Shown in pieces: positions 35,101 through 46,699 of a DNA stretch of 64,000 nucleotides. The DNA lies in assembly GCA_001662425.1 (NCBI GenBank), contig BDDC01000001.1:214032-278031 (forward strand), in the 5' to 3' direction. Within the stretch, counting starts at the first letter, position 1. The number at the start of each line of letters is the position of its first letter. A program made the translations under genes and the position numbers. The notes below the pieces were generated by a model. That model searched no databases. It worked only from the letters and a program-made list of their open reading frames with translations, and had not been told where the DNA came from. Source of the DNA: Chlamydomonas sphaeroides. Its lineage: Eukaryota; Chlorophyta; Chlorophyceae; Chlamydomonadales; Chlamydomonadaceae.

Positions 35101-38100
35101 ACACGCCCCGCTGGATTCGTTGCGGCGTAGGCCGCGCCGCGCCACTGACCGCCGCCGGCAGCCATCGCCCACCTTGGGGCAGTCGAACGACGGCCGAGAC
35201 TCGCACACCACCGCCGCCAGCTCCGAGCTGATGTTGTACGTCTGTCGGGTGAGGCCCAGGCGCGGCAGCAGCCGTGGGGACTGACACGTCTACAGCGCTT
35301 GGCCGCGCTCGCGGCGCTCCTTGCTGCTTGCTGCCCTGCTCACCATCACCGTCAAGCTGTCCACCCCAGCCGTGGCCTGCCCTTCAACCACCTGCCGGCA
35401 TGCACGCCACAACGACACCAGGCGCTCAGCACATGGCGCATGCTCCAGGGGAGCTCCCCTGGCATGTTGATGCCCGCACACCGCGCCGCACCGGTAGCAT
35501 GCAGTGGCTCGGCATGCATCAGGCGAGGGGAGTCTGTCCTGGGTCCGGCACGGGCCCGGCATGGGCTCGGCACGCTCACCCTTCTATCGTCCACGCCAAG
35601 CCGGATGAACGCCGCAGCGTCGTCCTCGGGAAAGAATTGCAGCAGCTCTGCGGTGGGCACAATGAGGGGCACGGATGGACGGGTTGACGAAGCATTGCAG
35701 GAAGGGAAATCCGGCTTGCGTCCCGGCCTCCCAACTGCTCCACAGGCAGCAGCCCTGGGACGCGCCGGAGTTGCGGCGGGTGCTTCCCTCCGGTGGGCGG
35801 GATTGGCAAGAGCAACACATGCCCATGCCGCAAGCCCCACCCCGGCCAACGTCACTTCATCGGCCGCTGCCGACTTCTCCTATCCTTGCCCATCAGGCCG
35901 GCCAGGCAGTCACGTACATGTTGCTTCCGGTACCGATATGCTCAGGACAACGCCAGCACAAAACCCCTTCCATCCCCGCTGGCCGCTTCGCCTGTGTACA
36001 GTAGGCAATCGCTAGCGCCCCGGCCCCAGGACCAGAGCCCCAACGGTGCCGCCTTCTGCCCGCACCTGGAAACAGCGGACGCCCCTTGATGCAGCTCCAC
36101 AGTGCATACGTGAGCATCATCTGGTCGTCGTTGTTGCCCAAACGGCAAGCGGGGCAAGCGGCTGCAGGGCGCGGCCGGATGGGCGAGCGGACGCCATTGC
36201 ATGGCAGCGCCCCCATGCAGCGGACACACTGGGCAACGGGTCACCAGTCCTCGCAACCGAGTAGCGGCGCGGGCACACGTGCGAGCCACCGAGCAGCGGC
36301 CCTCGGCCGCACGCAGTCCGGGGCGCAGGCGCCTGAAGGCAACGAGGTACACGCTTCCTGCGGCCCGGCCGTCGCGCGACTTGCGGACCTACCGAACGCG
36401 GGCGACAGGTCGGCCAGCACGCTGGGGTCCTCCGACCAACGCACTGCAGTGCGGGGGCGCGGGCCGCTTGGTGCAAAGGGATCCTCTACAGCACAAGTTG
36501 CGCAGGGCACGATGCAACCACGTACGGCAGTGCCGTACGAGCGCACCTATGCGGTGCATAGCCTCGTACAGCATCCAGGCCACGGGTCCCTCGGGGGAGG
36601 CGTTCTGCGCAGCGGGCAAGGGAAGCCGTCGGTGCGTGGCCCATGCAGCGGATGGCTGCGCACGCGCGCCCGGCGCGCCTGGAAGCTGGAGGCAGGGCAG
36701 GGGGCCTGTCGCCCGCTACAGCGGGAGAAAGACATCAGCAGGCAGCCAGCGCAGCTCGCCGTTCGAGAACCAGCATGCCGTAGACGGCAGGTGCCACCTC
36801 AATGCCAACCCCGCTGCCAAGGGGTTGTGTGTTGGCTCGCCTCTGTTGGGGCACGAGCCGTTCGACTCGGGCAATAAGGTAGCACAAGTACGAAAGAAGC
36901 TCCCGCTCTGCCTTTCCATGTAGCCAATGTTATGAGTGTCCGGCCCGTGGGGTGAGGGAACGGAGATTCGGTGTACCCGAGACCCCTGAGATAGGCCCAG
37001 CTATGACCGCATCATGACCGACCGTGTGGTCTGGTTTGGGTGGCCTCTTCTTGGGGCGAGCCATGCACCCATGCGCAGCTGGGACGGGTTTCGTGGAAGC
37101 GGCGCATACGGGCCCACCCGGGCACACCTGGATGTAGGAGAAGCCGCCGTTGATGGTGGCGAAGGCCTCGGCCTGGCTCAGCATGGTGTAGTCCGCCAGC
37201 GGTGGCTGCTGCACGCGCCAATACCAGTCGTCGAGCACAACCACGTCGGCGTCAATCGCCATGACGTTGTAGCCGAGCGCCACTGAGCGAGCTGGATGGG
37301 GGCGGGGACGTTGCGGAAGCAGAGCGGTCAGACGGGCAGGCGGGCTGCCCGCACCAGGCAGCAGAGTTACGTCAGGAGGGGAAGCAGGTGGGCTTTCACA
37401 GTTAAGCGATTTCAGAGAGTGTGTACATGGCGTAGGCGGGATGGAGCTGTTGCGGCGCGTGGCTGGGGCTCGGGGCTGGGCCGCTGAGGTTGCTTGAGCT
37501 CACCAACAGTGAGCCACTTGCGCCACCAGGCGCTCATGCCATTAAGCTGTGCCAGGTAGCGGAACAGCGCCGGGTACTCGTTGCCGCTGCGCGGAACGGG
37601 CGTCGAGTGTTGGGACGCTGCCGAGACGCTGGCGTTTTGGGACTTGAGATGCCCCCGGGCACCCCACAGGAAACCCCGCCGCCCTGCTCACGCATCGTCG
37701 TGCGTTGCGTATGTGCCGCAGCTCAGCGGGCCCTGCTCGTGCAGCCACGGCCGGAAGGCCCTAGACAGACGCTGGCAATCGTGCTGCTGTTCTGGTATTG
37801 CCAGCACATGGCCGTAGCCAGCGTGTCCCCGCAGGCGCGATATAGTTTGCCCGATATCGGCTATGCGCGTATCCGAGAAGATAATGAGTTCCTTCTTCCA
37901 GGCCGTTGCCGCGAGCGCCTCCTTGAGCTGCGCCGCGGTGTCCAGTGGGCCGATGTAGCCCCGCGTCAGACCGGCGGAGCAGTACGCCCCATCGCCACGG
38001 CGACGACATGCTAAAGTAGTTGTACGCCTATGCGTGGACGCGGCTGCGGCGGCGACTAACGCGAAAATGAGAAGTGCGACCAGGCTAGCGCGGCTGTCAA

Positions 38101-38110
38101 TTAAGTGCAT
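32174..38110 (-). CDS. Secretory-pathway nucleotide-diphospho-sugar transferase (GT77-like), with an apparent frameshift
   Basis: Eighteen minus-strand exons: 38110-37692, 37586-37504, 37282-37128, 36604-36547, 36443-36393, 36161-36066, 35647-35580, 35241-35173, 34919-34856, 34712-34620, 34403-34317, 34185-34082, 33805-33708, 33620-33484, 33304-33204, 33062-32906, 32738-32571 and 32416-32174. About 750 residues. An N-terminal signal peptide or anchor (LVALLIFALVAAAAA) precedes the domain. The nucleotide-sugar-binding DxD motif is in NVMAIDADVVVLDDWYW (Asp 178/180), followed by INGGFSYIQNASPEGPVAWM. These enzymes act in the Golgi on wall glycoproteins. All junctions are in phase except in the penultimate exon. 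There the frame reading HHPVADH must shift at about 32634-32645 to continue as AHIRAQLRLAGTRFHTG and meet the last exon in phase. This may be a real mutation or a one-base assembly error. Confidence 0.88.
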
Positions 38111-39857
38111 GTGTAAGACGAGTAGTCATATGCACATGCTTTTATTGATGTCCCGTATGAGTGCACTTGAAACGCGCGGGGTCCACCCGACGGCTCTCCC
38201 GACACTCTTAATGCATTGCGGTCCCCTCCAGTCCCCCCTTGGCCACGCCTCTGCCACGCCCACGTCCAGGGGTCCCCCCCCCCCAAACCGCGAAGGCCGC
38301 ACGGCGAACACGGCCAACATCCTTGCAATTTCTCTAAGTAATTCTTCCCTGTAATATATTGCAAGCCTCGTACAACGTATCAAGCCTGAGTAGGCACTTA
38401 GGCATCGGTGGGGGGTGGGTGAGGTGAGGGCTAAGGCCTACCGGTCAGGGGGAGGTTCGAGGCCGTAGCCCCAGAAGGCCCCAGCAAAGCTGCCCAGCCC
38501 ATGGAGCCAAACCAGGCCGACACACGAGTGTCATCAACACACCAGCTACTCGATCGCCTCCGCCGCCGACTCCTTCACCCGAGCTGACACAGGTTACAGA
38601 TACTCCTTTTGTGACTTCGTTCTAGTTTATCATGAGCTGCCTGTGAGAGACTTAATACGCGGCTGCGAGCCGTACGAGCCTTGATGAGTCCCCGGGCTGC
38701 CGGTTGTCCCAGGTATCCTTCTTTAAAATCCACGCTGGCTGGAGCCTTGATAAGCGCGAGTGCCAACGCCTTACGGTCAATTGATGAGCCCAGAGTAAGG
38801 CACATGAGACAACCGTCAGTACTGGAGGATTCGGCTCGACCTGTTTGGGCCGATTAAGTCCTGGCTGGCCCTTTCCGACGCGTACACGGCACAAGCTGGC
38901 CCGAGGAGTCCTCCCCAGCCCCACGGTCGTGAGTGGGAAACCGAACGGTGGCACCTGCCGCCGAGAGTTGCGCGATGTCCGGCCCCCAGCCCTGCTCAGC
39001 GACTGGCGGCGCCGCCGCAATCCCGTGCCGGCAGCTGGCGCATCTCGTCTCCAGGGCCCGCTCCGCACCTCGTCCACGGGTCGGCAGGCGCATGCACGTT
39101 GCCCGTGCACGGCTATGCCCCAACACGGACCCGTCATCAACGTCCAGTTGCCCATCGCCCATGCAACCAGTAATAACCAGCAAGGCGATGGCGATGTCCA
39201 AGCATGCGTAGCTCATGTCCAGTACCAGCATCCTGAGGCACGCACTCGGACCCCAGCGCTTTCGAACCTCCCCTGGTTGGTTGGCCCCTATGAAGCAGCC
39301 TCCGCAGCCGCTCTGCACCCACCCCACAGGCCCCTGCCCAACCAACAGTCGCACCCTGGCTCCAATGAATGGTATCCTGCCCCCGCCTCCCGACCCACCC
39401 GCTGAGCCGTCACGCGTGCGCCATTGTAGCCACACATCCGCACACAGCACTCGTCACGCTCGCCCACACGCCCACAGACGTCGCCGTCGTATGTATATGT
39501 CGTCGGCCCGCGTCTCCACGATCGGCCCGAGGTCCAGGTTGCCGATGGTGATATGCACCACAGCCCCAATCCAAGCCACTGACTACGCTACTCGAGGTAT
39601 ATCACACCCGCCCTCCTCCGCGGCATCCGTTCTGTACGCAAGGCAAGCAGGCAGCACCTGCGTCTGCAGTCAAGCCTGGCCACGACGACAAGCCTAGCCA
39701 TGCGTTTCCGCCAGCTACGAGGGTCTGGGTGCGCCCTTACGGCGCCCCCCGCAGGAAACACCCGTCGGGCCTTCCCTGCCCCGACTAGTGATGCCCGTTT
39801 AGCCCCAGGGCCGGCGGCCGCTTGGATAGGATAGCCCGGCGGTGGCGAGCTGCCGGT
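38111..39857 (-). other. Intergenic region between glycosyltransferase and copine A
   Basis: Carries the glycosyltransferase promoter and the copine A 3' UTR. TTACA at 38594-38598 (TGTAA on the minus strand) would give copine A a 3' UTR of about 1.26 kb. A coding-like minus-strand stretch at 39576-39454 (HITIGNLDLGPIVETRADDI) has no supported partner exons and is treated separately as an observation. The part at 38560-38830 is AT-rich. Confidence 0.5.
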
Positions 39858-40602
39858 CTATGGGTAGGGCGCCCCACCACTCGGTTGCTGTGGGTAGCCC
39901 TGCGGAACGCCCGCCGGCTGCTGCGGGTAGGGCACGCCGCCGTGCGGTGGGACTGGGCCCGTGGAGCTGGGACCGTAGGACCCTGGCCCGGCGGCGGCCT
40001 GGGTTGGGTAGCCCGGCGGTGGCGAGCTGCCAGGCTGCAGGTAGGGTGCTCCACCACTGGGCTGCTGTGGGTAGGGCGCCCCACCGCTGGGCTGCTGCGG
40101 GTAGGGCGCAGCGCCGCCGTGCGGTGGGACAGGACCTGCGGAGCTGGGCCCGTAGGACCCTGGCCCGGCGGCGGCCTGGGTTGGGTAGCCCGGCGGTGGC
40201 GAGCTGCCAGGTTGTGGGTAGGGCGCCCCACCGCCGGGTTGCTGTGGGTAGCCCTGCGGAACGCCCGCCGGCTGCTGCGGATAAGGCGCAGCGCCGCCGT
40301 GCGGTGGGACTGGGCCTGCGGAGCTGGGCCCGTAGGACCCTGGCCCGGCGGCGGCCTGGGTTGGGTAGCCCGGCGGTGGCGAGCTGCCGGGCTGTGGGTA
40401 GGACGCCCCACCGCCGGGCTGCTGTGGGTAGCCCACTGGAACGCCCGCTGGCTGCTGCGGAAAGGGCGCGCCGCCGCCGGGCTGCTGCTGCGGATGGCCC
40501 TGCACCACGGCAGCGGCCCTGCCCGGTGCTCCCGGCACCGGCGGCGCGGTCGCCATGGTGGGTGCGGCCGTCAGCGGCGCGGGGCAGCCGATGTTGTTGG
40601 CC
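39858..40602 (-). repeat. Tandem Pro/Gly/Tyr/Gln repeats in the copine A tail exon
   Basis: The last exon of copine A consists of repeats of about 177-180 bp (59-60 residues). The block starting GTAGGACCCTGGCCCGGCGG recurs at 39975, 40152 and 40332. Each copy encodes segments of the type PPPGYPTQAAAGPGSYGPSS and GGAPYPQ. Smaller YPQQP units repeat within it. The repeats stay in frame, so copy number can vary without disrupting the gene. Confidence 0.92.
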
Positions 40603-43600
40603 CTGCGCACATGATGGGACACGTGCCCATCGGGGCATGTAAGTGCGGCAGGAGCTCACAGCCCACCTGCCGGTCCATGCCCTTTGGCCCCAGGATGTCT
40701 TGGCCTCACCCCCTTGGTGCCTTACACCCCAGCCCAGCCCAGCATAGGGCAGCCGACAAGGCCTTCCACGGCCCAGCAATCGAGCCCACCTCATGTACTC
40801 AAGCAGTTGACCGGGCAGCTCGGCGAGCAGCTCCTGCGCCAGCCGGGTGCCGTCGCCCGCGTAGCGGTTGAACTCTACGAACTGTACAATGTCGCGCACC
40901 GCGGTGCGGGAGCCGCTCGTGAGGCGCTTGTTGTCGGAGTCGAGCGTCTGGGGGCACCAAGCGGGTCCAGGGTGGCAAGGAGGGTAGAGCGAGCGTATGG
41001 GAGAAGCGCCGACGGTTGGTGGAGGGGGATGTGCACAGCGGCGGCGAGCCTGGACGACGATGGGTTGGACCGGCTCACGGCAGCGAGGCGCAGACCCGAC
41101 GCGCGGCCTCGCCGCCCTCCCAATGCCAGGGCCCCTACCGCAATCCGCATCCAAGCCTAGCCTGAACCAGGTCACAGCCGCTGCACGCCATCACGCACGT
41201 TCATGTTCCCGAAGTCGTCGTTGCCAATGCCGACGATTAGGATGGACATGGGCAACGTGGTGGCGTCGATGATGGCCTCGATGGTGTCGGGCATGTCCTG
41301 CAGCAGGAGAGCCCAGCGGGCATGGGGAATCACACGCAGGAGGGATACCGCGCGAGACCAGACCCCTGCATACTCGCTCCGAGCCTGCGGCGCTTGAATC
41401 GCGCCCCGCGGCATCAGCTGCCCGCGCGGCATGGACGGCGATGGTGCCACGGCCATCACTTGGCCCGGCGGCTGGCCTCGTTGGACCCGTGCCGTGGCCT
41501 TGGAACGAGCTCGACACAGGAAAGCATAAGTGCTGCCCAAGCCCACCCAGGAACAAGTCCCCCGACGGATCCCAAAGCCCCCATGTCGCAGCCCCTACAG
41601 GGATGTGACTGCTTGCGCGGGCCCCGTACCATGATGGCCCCGTCCGTGAGGATGAGCAAGCACGTGTACTTGGGCGGCTTCATGCCCACGGTGGCGCGCG
41701 CCTGCTGCGCCGCCATCCTGATAACCGGCGCAAACAGCGTGGGCCCCGACAGCTGCCACGTCGACAGCGCCTGCCTGCGGGGGCCGGGAGAAGCGGGGAC
41801 ACGTCACCGCGCCGCCGAGCTGTGACAGATGGTGCCACGGGTCACAAGCAGGGCACCAGTGGGCCTGGCGGCGGTGCGGTGAGTGTAGCAGTAGGCCCCT
41901 GTCCGCCCCGGCGACGGGAAATGGCCCTCGAGCCCGAGGTCGCCCACCGATATGCTTGCAGCATGCCGTTGATGCCGGCGCAGGCGCTCTCCGGCCCCGC
42001 GCCCATTGGGAAGCAATGGTTGACGGGACTCTTCTGCGAGGTTGGGAAACCGAGCCGGCGGCAAGGCGTCAGGCGTGATGGCTGGATGAGGCGGAGGAGG
42101 CAGAGGAAAACGAGTCGCGGCGCAGCCGAGAGTGGGTGAGGCCGCCTTCTGATGCGGTGGTGCGCGGCGATGGGGCGGGGAGGACTGCTGATCAAGAATG
42201 CTGCGGCTTGGTTTGCTCTTCTTTGGACGTTGATCAGTGGACAAGCCGGTTGCGTGCACGCCAAGGCTTTGCCCTGCCATACGAGCCCGTAGACGTACCT
42301 GGTACTGCCCGCCGAAACCGTACATCGGGAACATCTGCGGAAAACATGCACAGCAGCAGCCCTGAGACGCCGCCGTCGCCTAGGGGGCCGAGCGCTCTGT
42401 GTCGCGCAGCCAAATATTGCTGTATGCAGCGCTCCCGTGCCTACCCTGTCGTGATCGTACTGCTCCAGCACGTGGCCGATGCCCATCACGGCTTTCTCGT
42501 ACTGCGTGGGCCCCGAGCCGGCGTAGTGCTTGGTACCTAAACAGGAGAAATGCCATGGAAACGCACACAGCGACTTGATACGGAGCTGGTGCGAAGCCGC
42601 CCCCGCACCCCGTGCCAGCACCAAGCCCTGCATGCACAGTGCTCCCGCACGCTGCGCGCACCCGGCTGCCGCGGGTCGCCGTTGCTGCCGGTAAAGTCCA
42701 CTGCCACCACGAACCCGATCTCGGTGCCGCCGGCCAGGTAGTCAAGGAAGGAGGCGCGCTGCTGCACCACGAACGACAGCACCTGCCGGCCGTGGGGCGA
42801 AGAGGGTCAGGCAGGGCCGTGATACGAGGCTGCTCGTTGGGGCTCTGCGGCCCCCGGCACGCCATTTCCTCCTGAAGAGGGTCTGGCGGGTGCGAGATAC
42901 TGGCGTCGTGCAGCGGCAGCCCACCTGCAGCATGCCGTAGTCGCCGGCCGGCTTGCCCGGCGGCGGCTGGAGCTGCACCACGGCGCCGTGCGTGCTGGCC
43001 AGCTCCTGCATGCGCTCCGTGCTTAGCTCACACTGGCCCAGCAACCGGTGGTTGCCGCTGCCCTCGTAGTCATACACCTGTACGGCGTACCGGTACGGTT
43101 AGGTTTCAGCAGGACCGCGGCACAGCGGCGAACGAAGGCCGCAGCGGAGCGGAGCAGAGCAGAGCATCGGGCGTGCGGCCCGATGTGCCCCCGCGCCGCG
43201 CAGTTGCGGCAGCGGCTGTTTCGCTGCAGCAGCCCCAGGTCGCACCTGCAGCCTGAGCGGCCGCATCATGTCTCCGTTATTAAGCTGCGTGGCGCGGACC
43301 ACGATCTCGTCCCATGCCGGGTTGAGGTTATTGTTCTTCACGCCCGTCTGTGGTCACGCGGCGGAAACGAGTATACGCGGGATCCGTGCTGGCGCCTGCC
43401 TTTGCCACGATGACGGGCATCTGCTGCACGCAGCCATACGAGCCCGGCTAGCTCCCGCCCCCCACCTTGTACACGGGCAGCCACGTCGTACCGTCCTCCT
43501 GCAGGAGGGGGGCCGAGATGGACGCCATGGCATGGATGCAGCTGCCCCAGCTGCAAACTCGCTTCGGCCCGGAACGGGAGCCTGCAGCCGCCTCAGCTAG

Positions 43601-45306
43601 GCCCCCCTCGCGAACGCCCACACCTGCAGCCGGGAGATCTGCAGGAACGGGTCCGACTTGGAGAACGTCTCCACGTTGCGCAGCTTGTGGGCTGCGATCT
43701 TGATGCTGTGGGTTACGAAGCATGGCAACACTGAGCTCGGAATCACCGACAGCCCGACCCACATCGTCCCGTCGCTGCTGCTAGTCCCAGCAACTGATCC
43801 AGGCCGCCACCATGACCTCGCGCCTCACGCTAGCTAAACAAAGCACACGAGCTCCTGGGCGGCCCCGACGTCCAACCTGAGCACCTCCTTGCAGTTAGCC
43901 TGCTCCTCGGCCACCAGCACCATGGTGGCCTCCTGCTGCAGCTTCCCCAGCTTGTCGGCCAGCTTCCGCGCCAGCTTCTTGCCCGGGGCGGCCACCACCT
44001 CCGACAGCAGGAACTCACTGGTGCCCAAGTTGCTCTGCGCGGAACGGCACGGCAGACGCGTTACATGACAGCGATGTGGGTTTGGGGCCATGTGGGTCAG
44101 GGGTTGTGCGTGGGAATCCTGGGCGGCGGCTGGCTGCATCAGCCGGCCGCCGCGCTAGGCGGTCGTCCACATGCAGCGCTGGCGCTGGCAAGCAAGGAAG
44201 CCCGACGTACGCATTTGTCGGCGGCGATGGTGCTGGGGTCCTGGCCCTTGTCCACATCCACAACCAGGACCTGACCAGGGAGAGTGGAACTGGCATTGTT
44301 CAAAGCCGTGGGAAGCTGGCGGGGCCCCGTGGCAACACGCCGGGGCGGACGCTGACCGGCCCCCTTGCTGTGTGCGCGTCGCATTGACGCCGAGGCACCT
44401 CAGAGCAACCGATATCACGAGTTGGGACCGACCGACCTTGAATTTTTGCAGCTTCTCGAAGTTGTACAGCACCTTGAAGCGCGTTACGAAACTCGGCTCT
44501 TCGATGGGTGGAGCATGGTGGTGGGGCGGGAACGGATGTCAGGAGATGCCCCCCCCCGTTGGCGACGCCGCTGGAGGGCGCCGCTGCGGCGTACCGTTGG
44601 CGGCGAAGTGTCCAAGAGCCCAACCTCACCAAGAGAGTTTGCAATGACCTCTGTCCGCGAGTGCTCCACCCACTGCCCATCCCGCAACTCGTAGAGGATC
44701 CCCATGGCATCGGACTTGCTGCGGGCCAAGAGGCGCCAATCGCTTGGAGTTATGGATCGTCAAGTGCTTGCCGCAGCGCCCTGCAGCTGGCGGGACCTAC
44801 CTGAGATAATCCACATCCCGCAGCTTCCGGCACTCAAGGTGCAGGAGCACCCATGTGCCTGCGCAAGCAGCGCCGAGGCCATGTGAGCAGTCGTGTGGTG
44901 CCGTTGCCGCGCTGCCCACGCTACAAGTTGGACCAGGCGAGCGCTCCGGCGCTCTATGCCAGGCTGCCCGCCCTCGACCAGCGCTCACAGTATGCCAGAG
45001 AGCCACGGAGCAGCTCTTCGGCCTCGACCATTCTTTCTTGCTGTGGCGGGTAGGGGACAAGGGTTCCGCCGGAGCCAGGTGCGTGGCGAAGCCTCGTCAG
45101 CAAAGCAGCGACCCCAACGCAAACGCCTCTCCAATGTATGCTCGTTGCTCTTGCCAATGATTTGCCGCTGCGCTAGGGGAGGACGCCAGTTGCCTCCATC
45201 GCCGGCTGAGCCCATCAAACAAGCTGCTTACCTTGCTCTCCATAGTCTGGAGCTTGCCAGCCGTGACATACTTGCTCGAAACATCGGTGCCTAAGCAGTT
45301 CCCCAT
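39858..45306 (-). CDS. Copine A: Ca2+-dependent phospholipid-binding protein with Pro-rich tail
   Basis: Nineteen minus-strand exons: 45306-45232, 45040-44989, 44858-44801, 44718-44630, 44498-44437, 44270-44211, 44034-43877, 43705-43624, 43498-43466, 43347-43246, 43077-42925, 42782-42662, 42536-42445, 42334-42299, 42033-41948, 41774-41630, 41297-41199, 40947-40790 and 40602-39858. 801 residues. It starts MGNCLG, a myristoylation/palmitoylation signature. C2A (LRDVDYLSKSDAM) and C2B (LRNVETFSKSDPF, then NLNPAWDE) precede the copine von Willebrand A domain. That domain starts near residue 309 with the metal site VDFTGSNGDP (Asp 337), followed by KAVMGIGHVLEQYD and KYTCLLILTDGAIM. From about residue 555 the tail is a Pro/Gly/Tyr/Gln repeat. 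Copines bind membranes when Ca2+ rises. It is paralogous to the gene just upstream. Confidence 0.95.
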
Positions 45307-46699
45307 CTCGATTTTGCGCTGGCCCGCGTCGGGGGAGCCCCGATTGACCGACTGGCGCTGACTCGCCGCCCGCTGGCGCTTCCCCGGTTGTAGTCAGGTG
45401 TATATAATAGGCCTTGATCGTCAAAGACGGTCTGCAGCCCGGGTTTGGAAGCGGTGCGCAGTTGCGAACGCACGAGCGAGAAGCTAGTGGGTGATCGGCG
45501 CTACCCTTGTATCAACCCTATTGCAGCGTAGAAAATATGTTCGGCTTTGTGCATATAGAGTGCCGCGTGCACGGAGGGCGGAATGGTGGGGGTGGTGGTA
45601 CGGGCACGGGCAATCCGGTGGCGGAGCGGTTCGCATACCTCACTTGAGAGAGCAGCAGAAGGCTGTGATCACGCTATGCGGTCTTGCATGCACGGGCCAA
45701 CTGCGGCCAACTGCCTCCCCGCGCCCCAGTGCCGGAACCAGTGCGGACTGTAGCCTTCCCCACGCGGCGGGCTATCGGTGCGTGCCTGATAGGTCAAGCC
45801 CAAGCCAGCACCGTCTCCCATCCGGGGTGCCCGGCGAGCTGCTTTCTGACAGAGCCTTGCACGGTACGGCGTAAAGCACCAGGCGGGGCCCAAGCTCGAC
45901 AACCTGCTACTTCCTTCCGGGGTCGGCGTGCCTCAGGGGAGGGCCACTGGCGTGCCTTACACATCCACGAAGGCGCTCACCAGCCACCCGCCTCTCTTCT
46001 GGCACTCCCCTCTCCTCCTCACGTTGCCGCCATCCGCAGCAGCCATTTACAAGTTCACACTCTCATACTATCAAGCCGCCTCCCTACCCGTTCCCTCAAC
46101 CCGCAGCCGCAAACCCTCTCAGGGAGCACAATACCCCGACAGGGCGCGCAGCCCCAGTGTGCCGGCCGGCCCAAAAATGATGGCTACCGTATCCCGCATG
46201 CGCTATAGCGCCGCCAATGCCCTCCGTATGCAGGAGACATGCAGCCACCAACCAACGAGCAGTCCTCATCAGCTGCTTCCATCCGGGAGCCGCCACCGCC
46301 CGCCAAGCCGGGGGGCGCTGCAACATTCCTCATTCCTTCCTCGTAAGGGCACGGGCGCCCGGCGCTGCTATCACCGGTGCCCGTGTCGCCTCCACATCGT
46401 TGTGCACCGGGTCACCTTTTAACGACAGCCGCCCCACGGATTGCTATCCGCGCATGCTACGAGCCTTGTACGATGAATGCCATGCATCAGACGTAACACT
46501 CAAACAACCGTTAACCACACACACCTCCCCCACGTGCGCGGCGCCGCGATGGCTCGGCCCAAGCCGCGCGCGCCACCTGCACCACTGGCTGGCGCCAGGC
46601 CGCCAGCCCTGTGTCGTCACCTGGCACACGGCCGGGGGGCCCAGCCGGGCACGCGGCCCCTGACCCCCGCCGCGCCCGGTCGGCACGGCACCGTCCGGG
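45307..46699 (-). other. Upstream region of copine A and 3' UTR of copine B
   Basis: TTACA at 46047-46051 (TGTAA on the minus strand) fits the end of copine B, giving a 3' UTR of about 650 bases. The rest should carry the copine A promoter; the stretch at 45400-45560 is AT-rich. No coding exon was found. Confidence 0.5.

Noticed and set aside
36716..36919. Possible extra exon of the glycosyltransferase (translation around STACWFSNGELRWLPADVFL)
   Set aside because: The neighbouring exons already join in phase without it, and the fragment lacks a convincing donor. A 45-nt in-phase cassette could be drawn there, but nothing else supports it.
38425..38475. tRNA-like signal: GGGCTA ... GGTTCGA ... 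TAGCCC
   Set aside because: The outer stem could pair and a T-loop-like GGTTCGA is present, but only about 45 bases separate the ends, too short for a tRNA, and no D-arm or anticodon arm can be drawn.
38854..39450. Minus-strand open frame of 198 codons in the intergenic region
   Set aside because: It starts at no convincing site, its composition resembles GC-rich shadow frames, and no splice-compatible neighbours were found.
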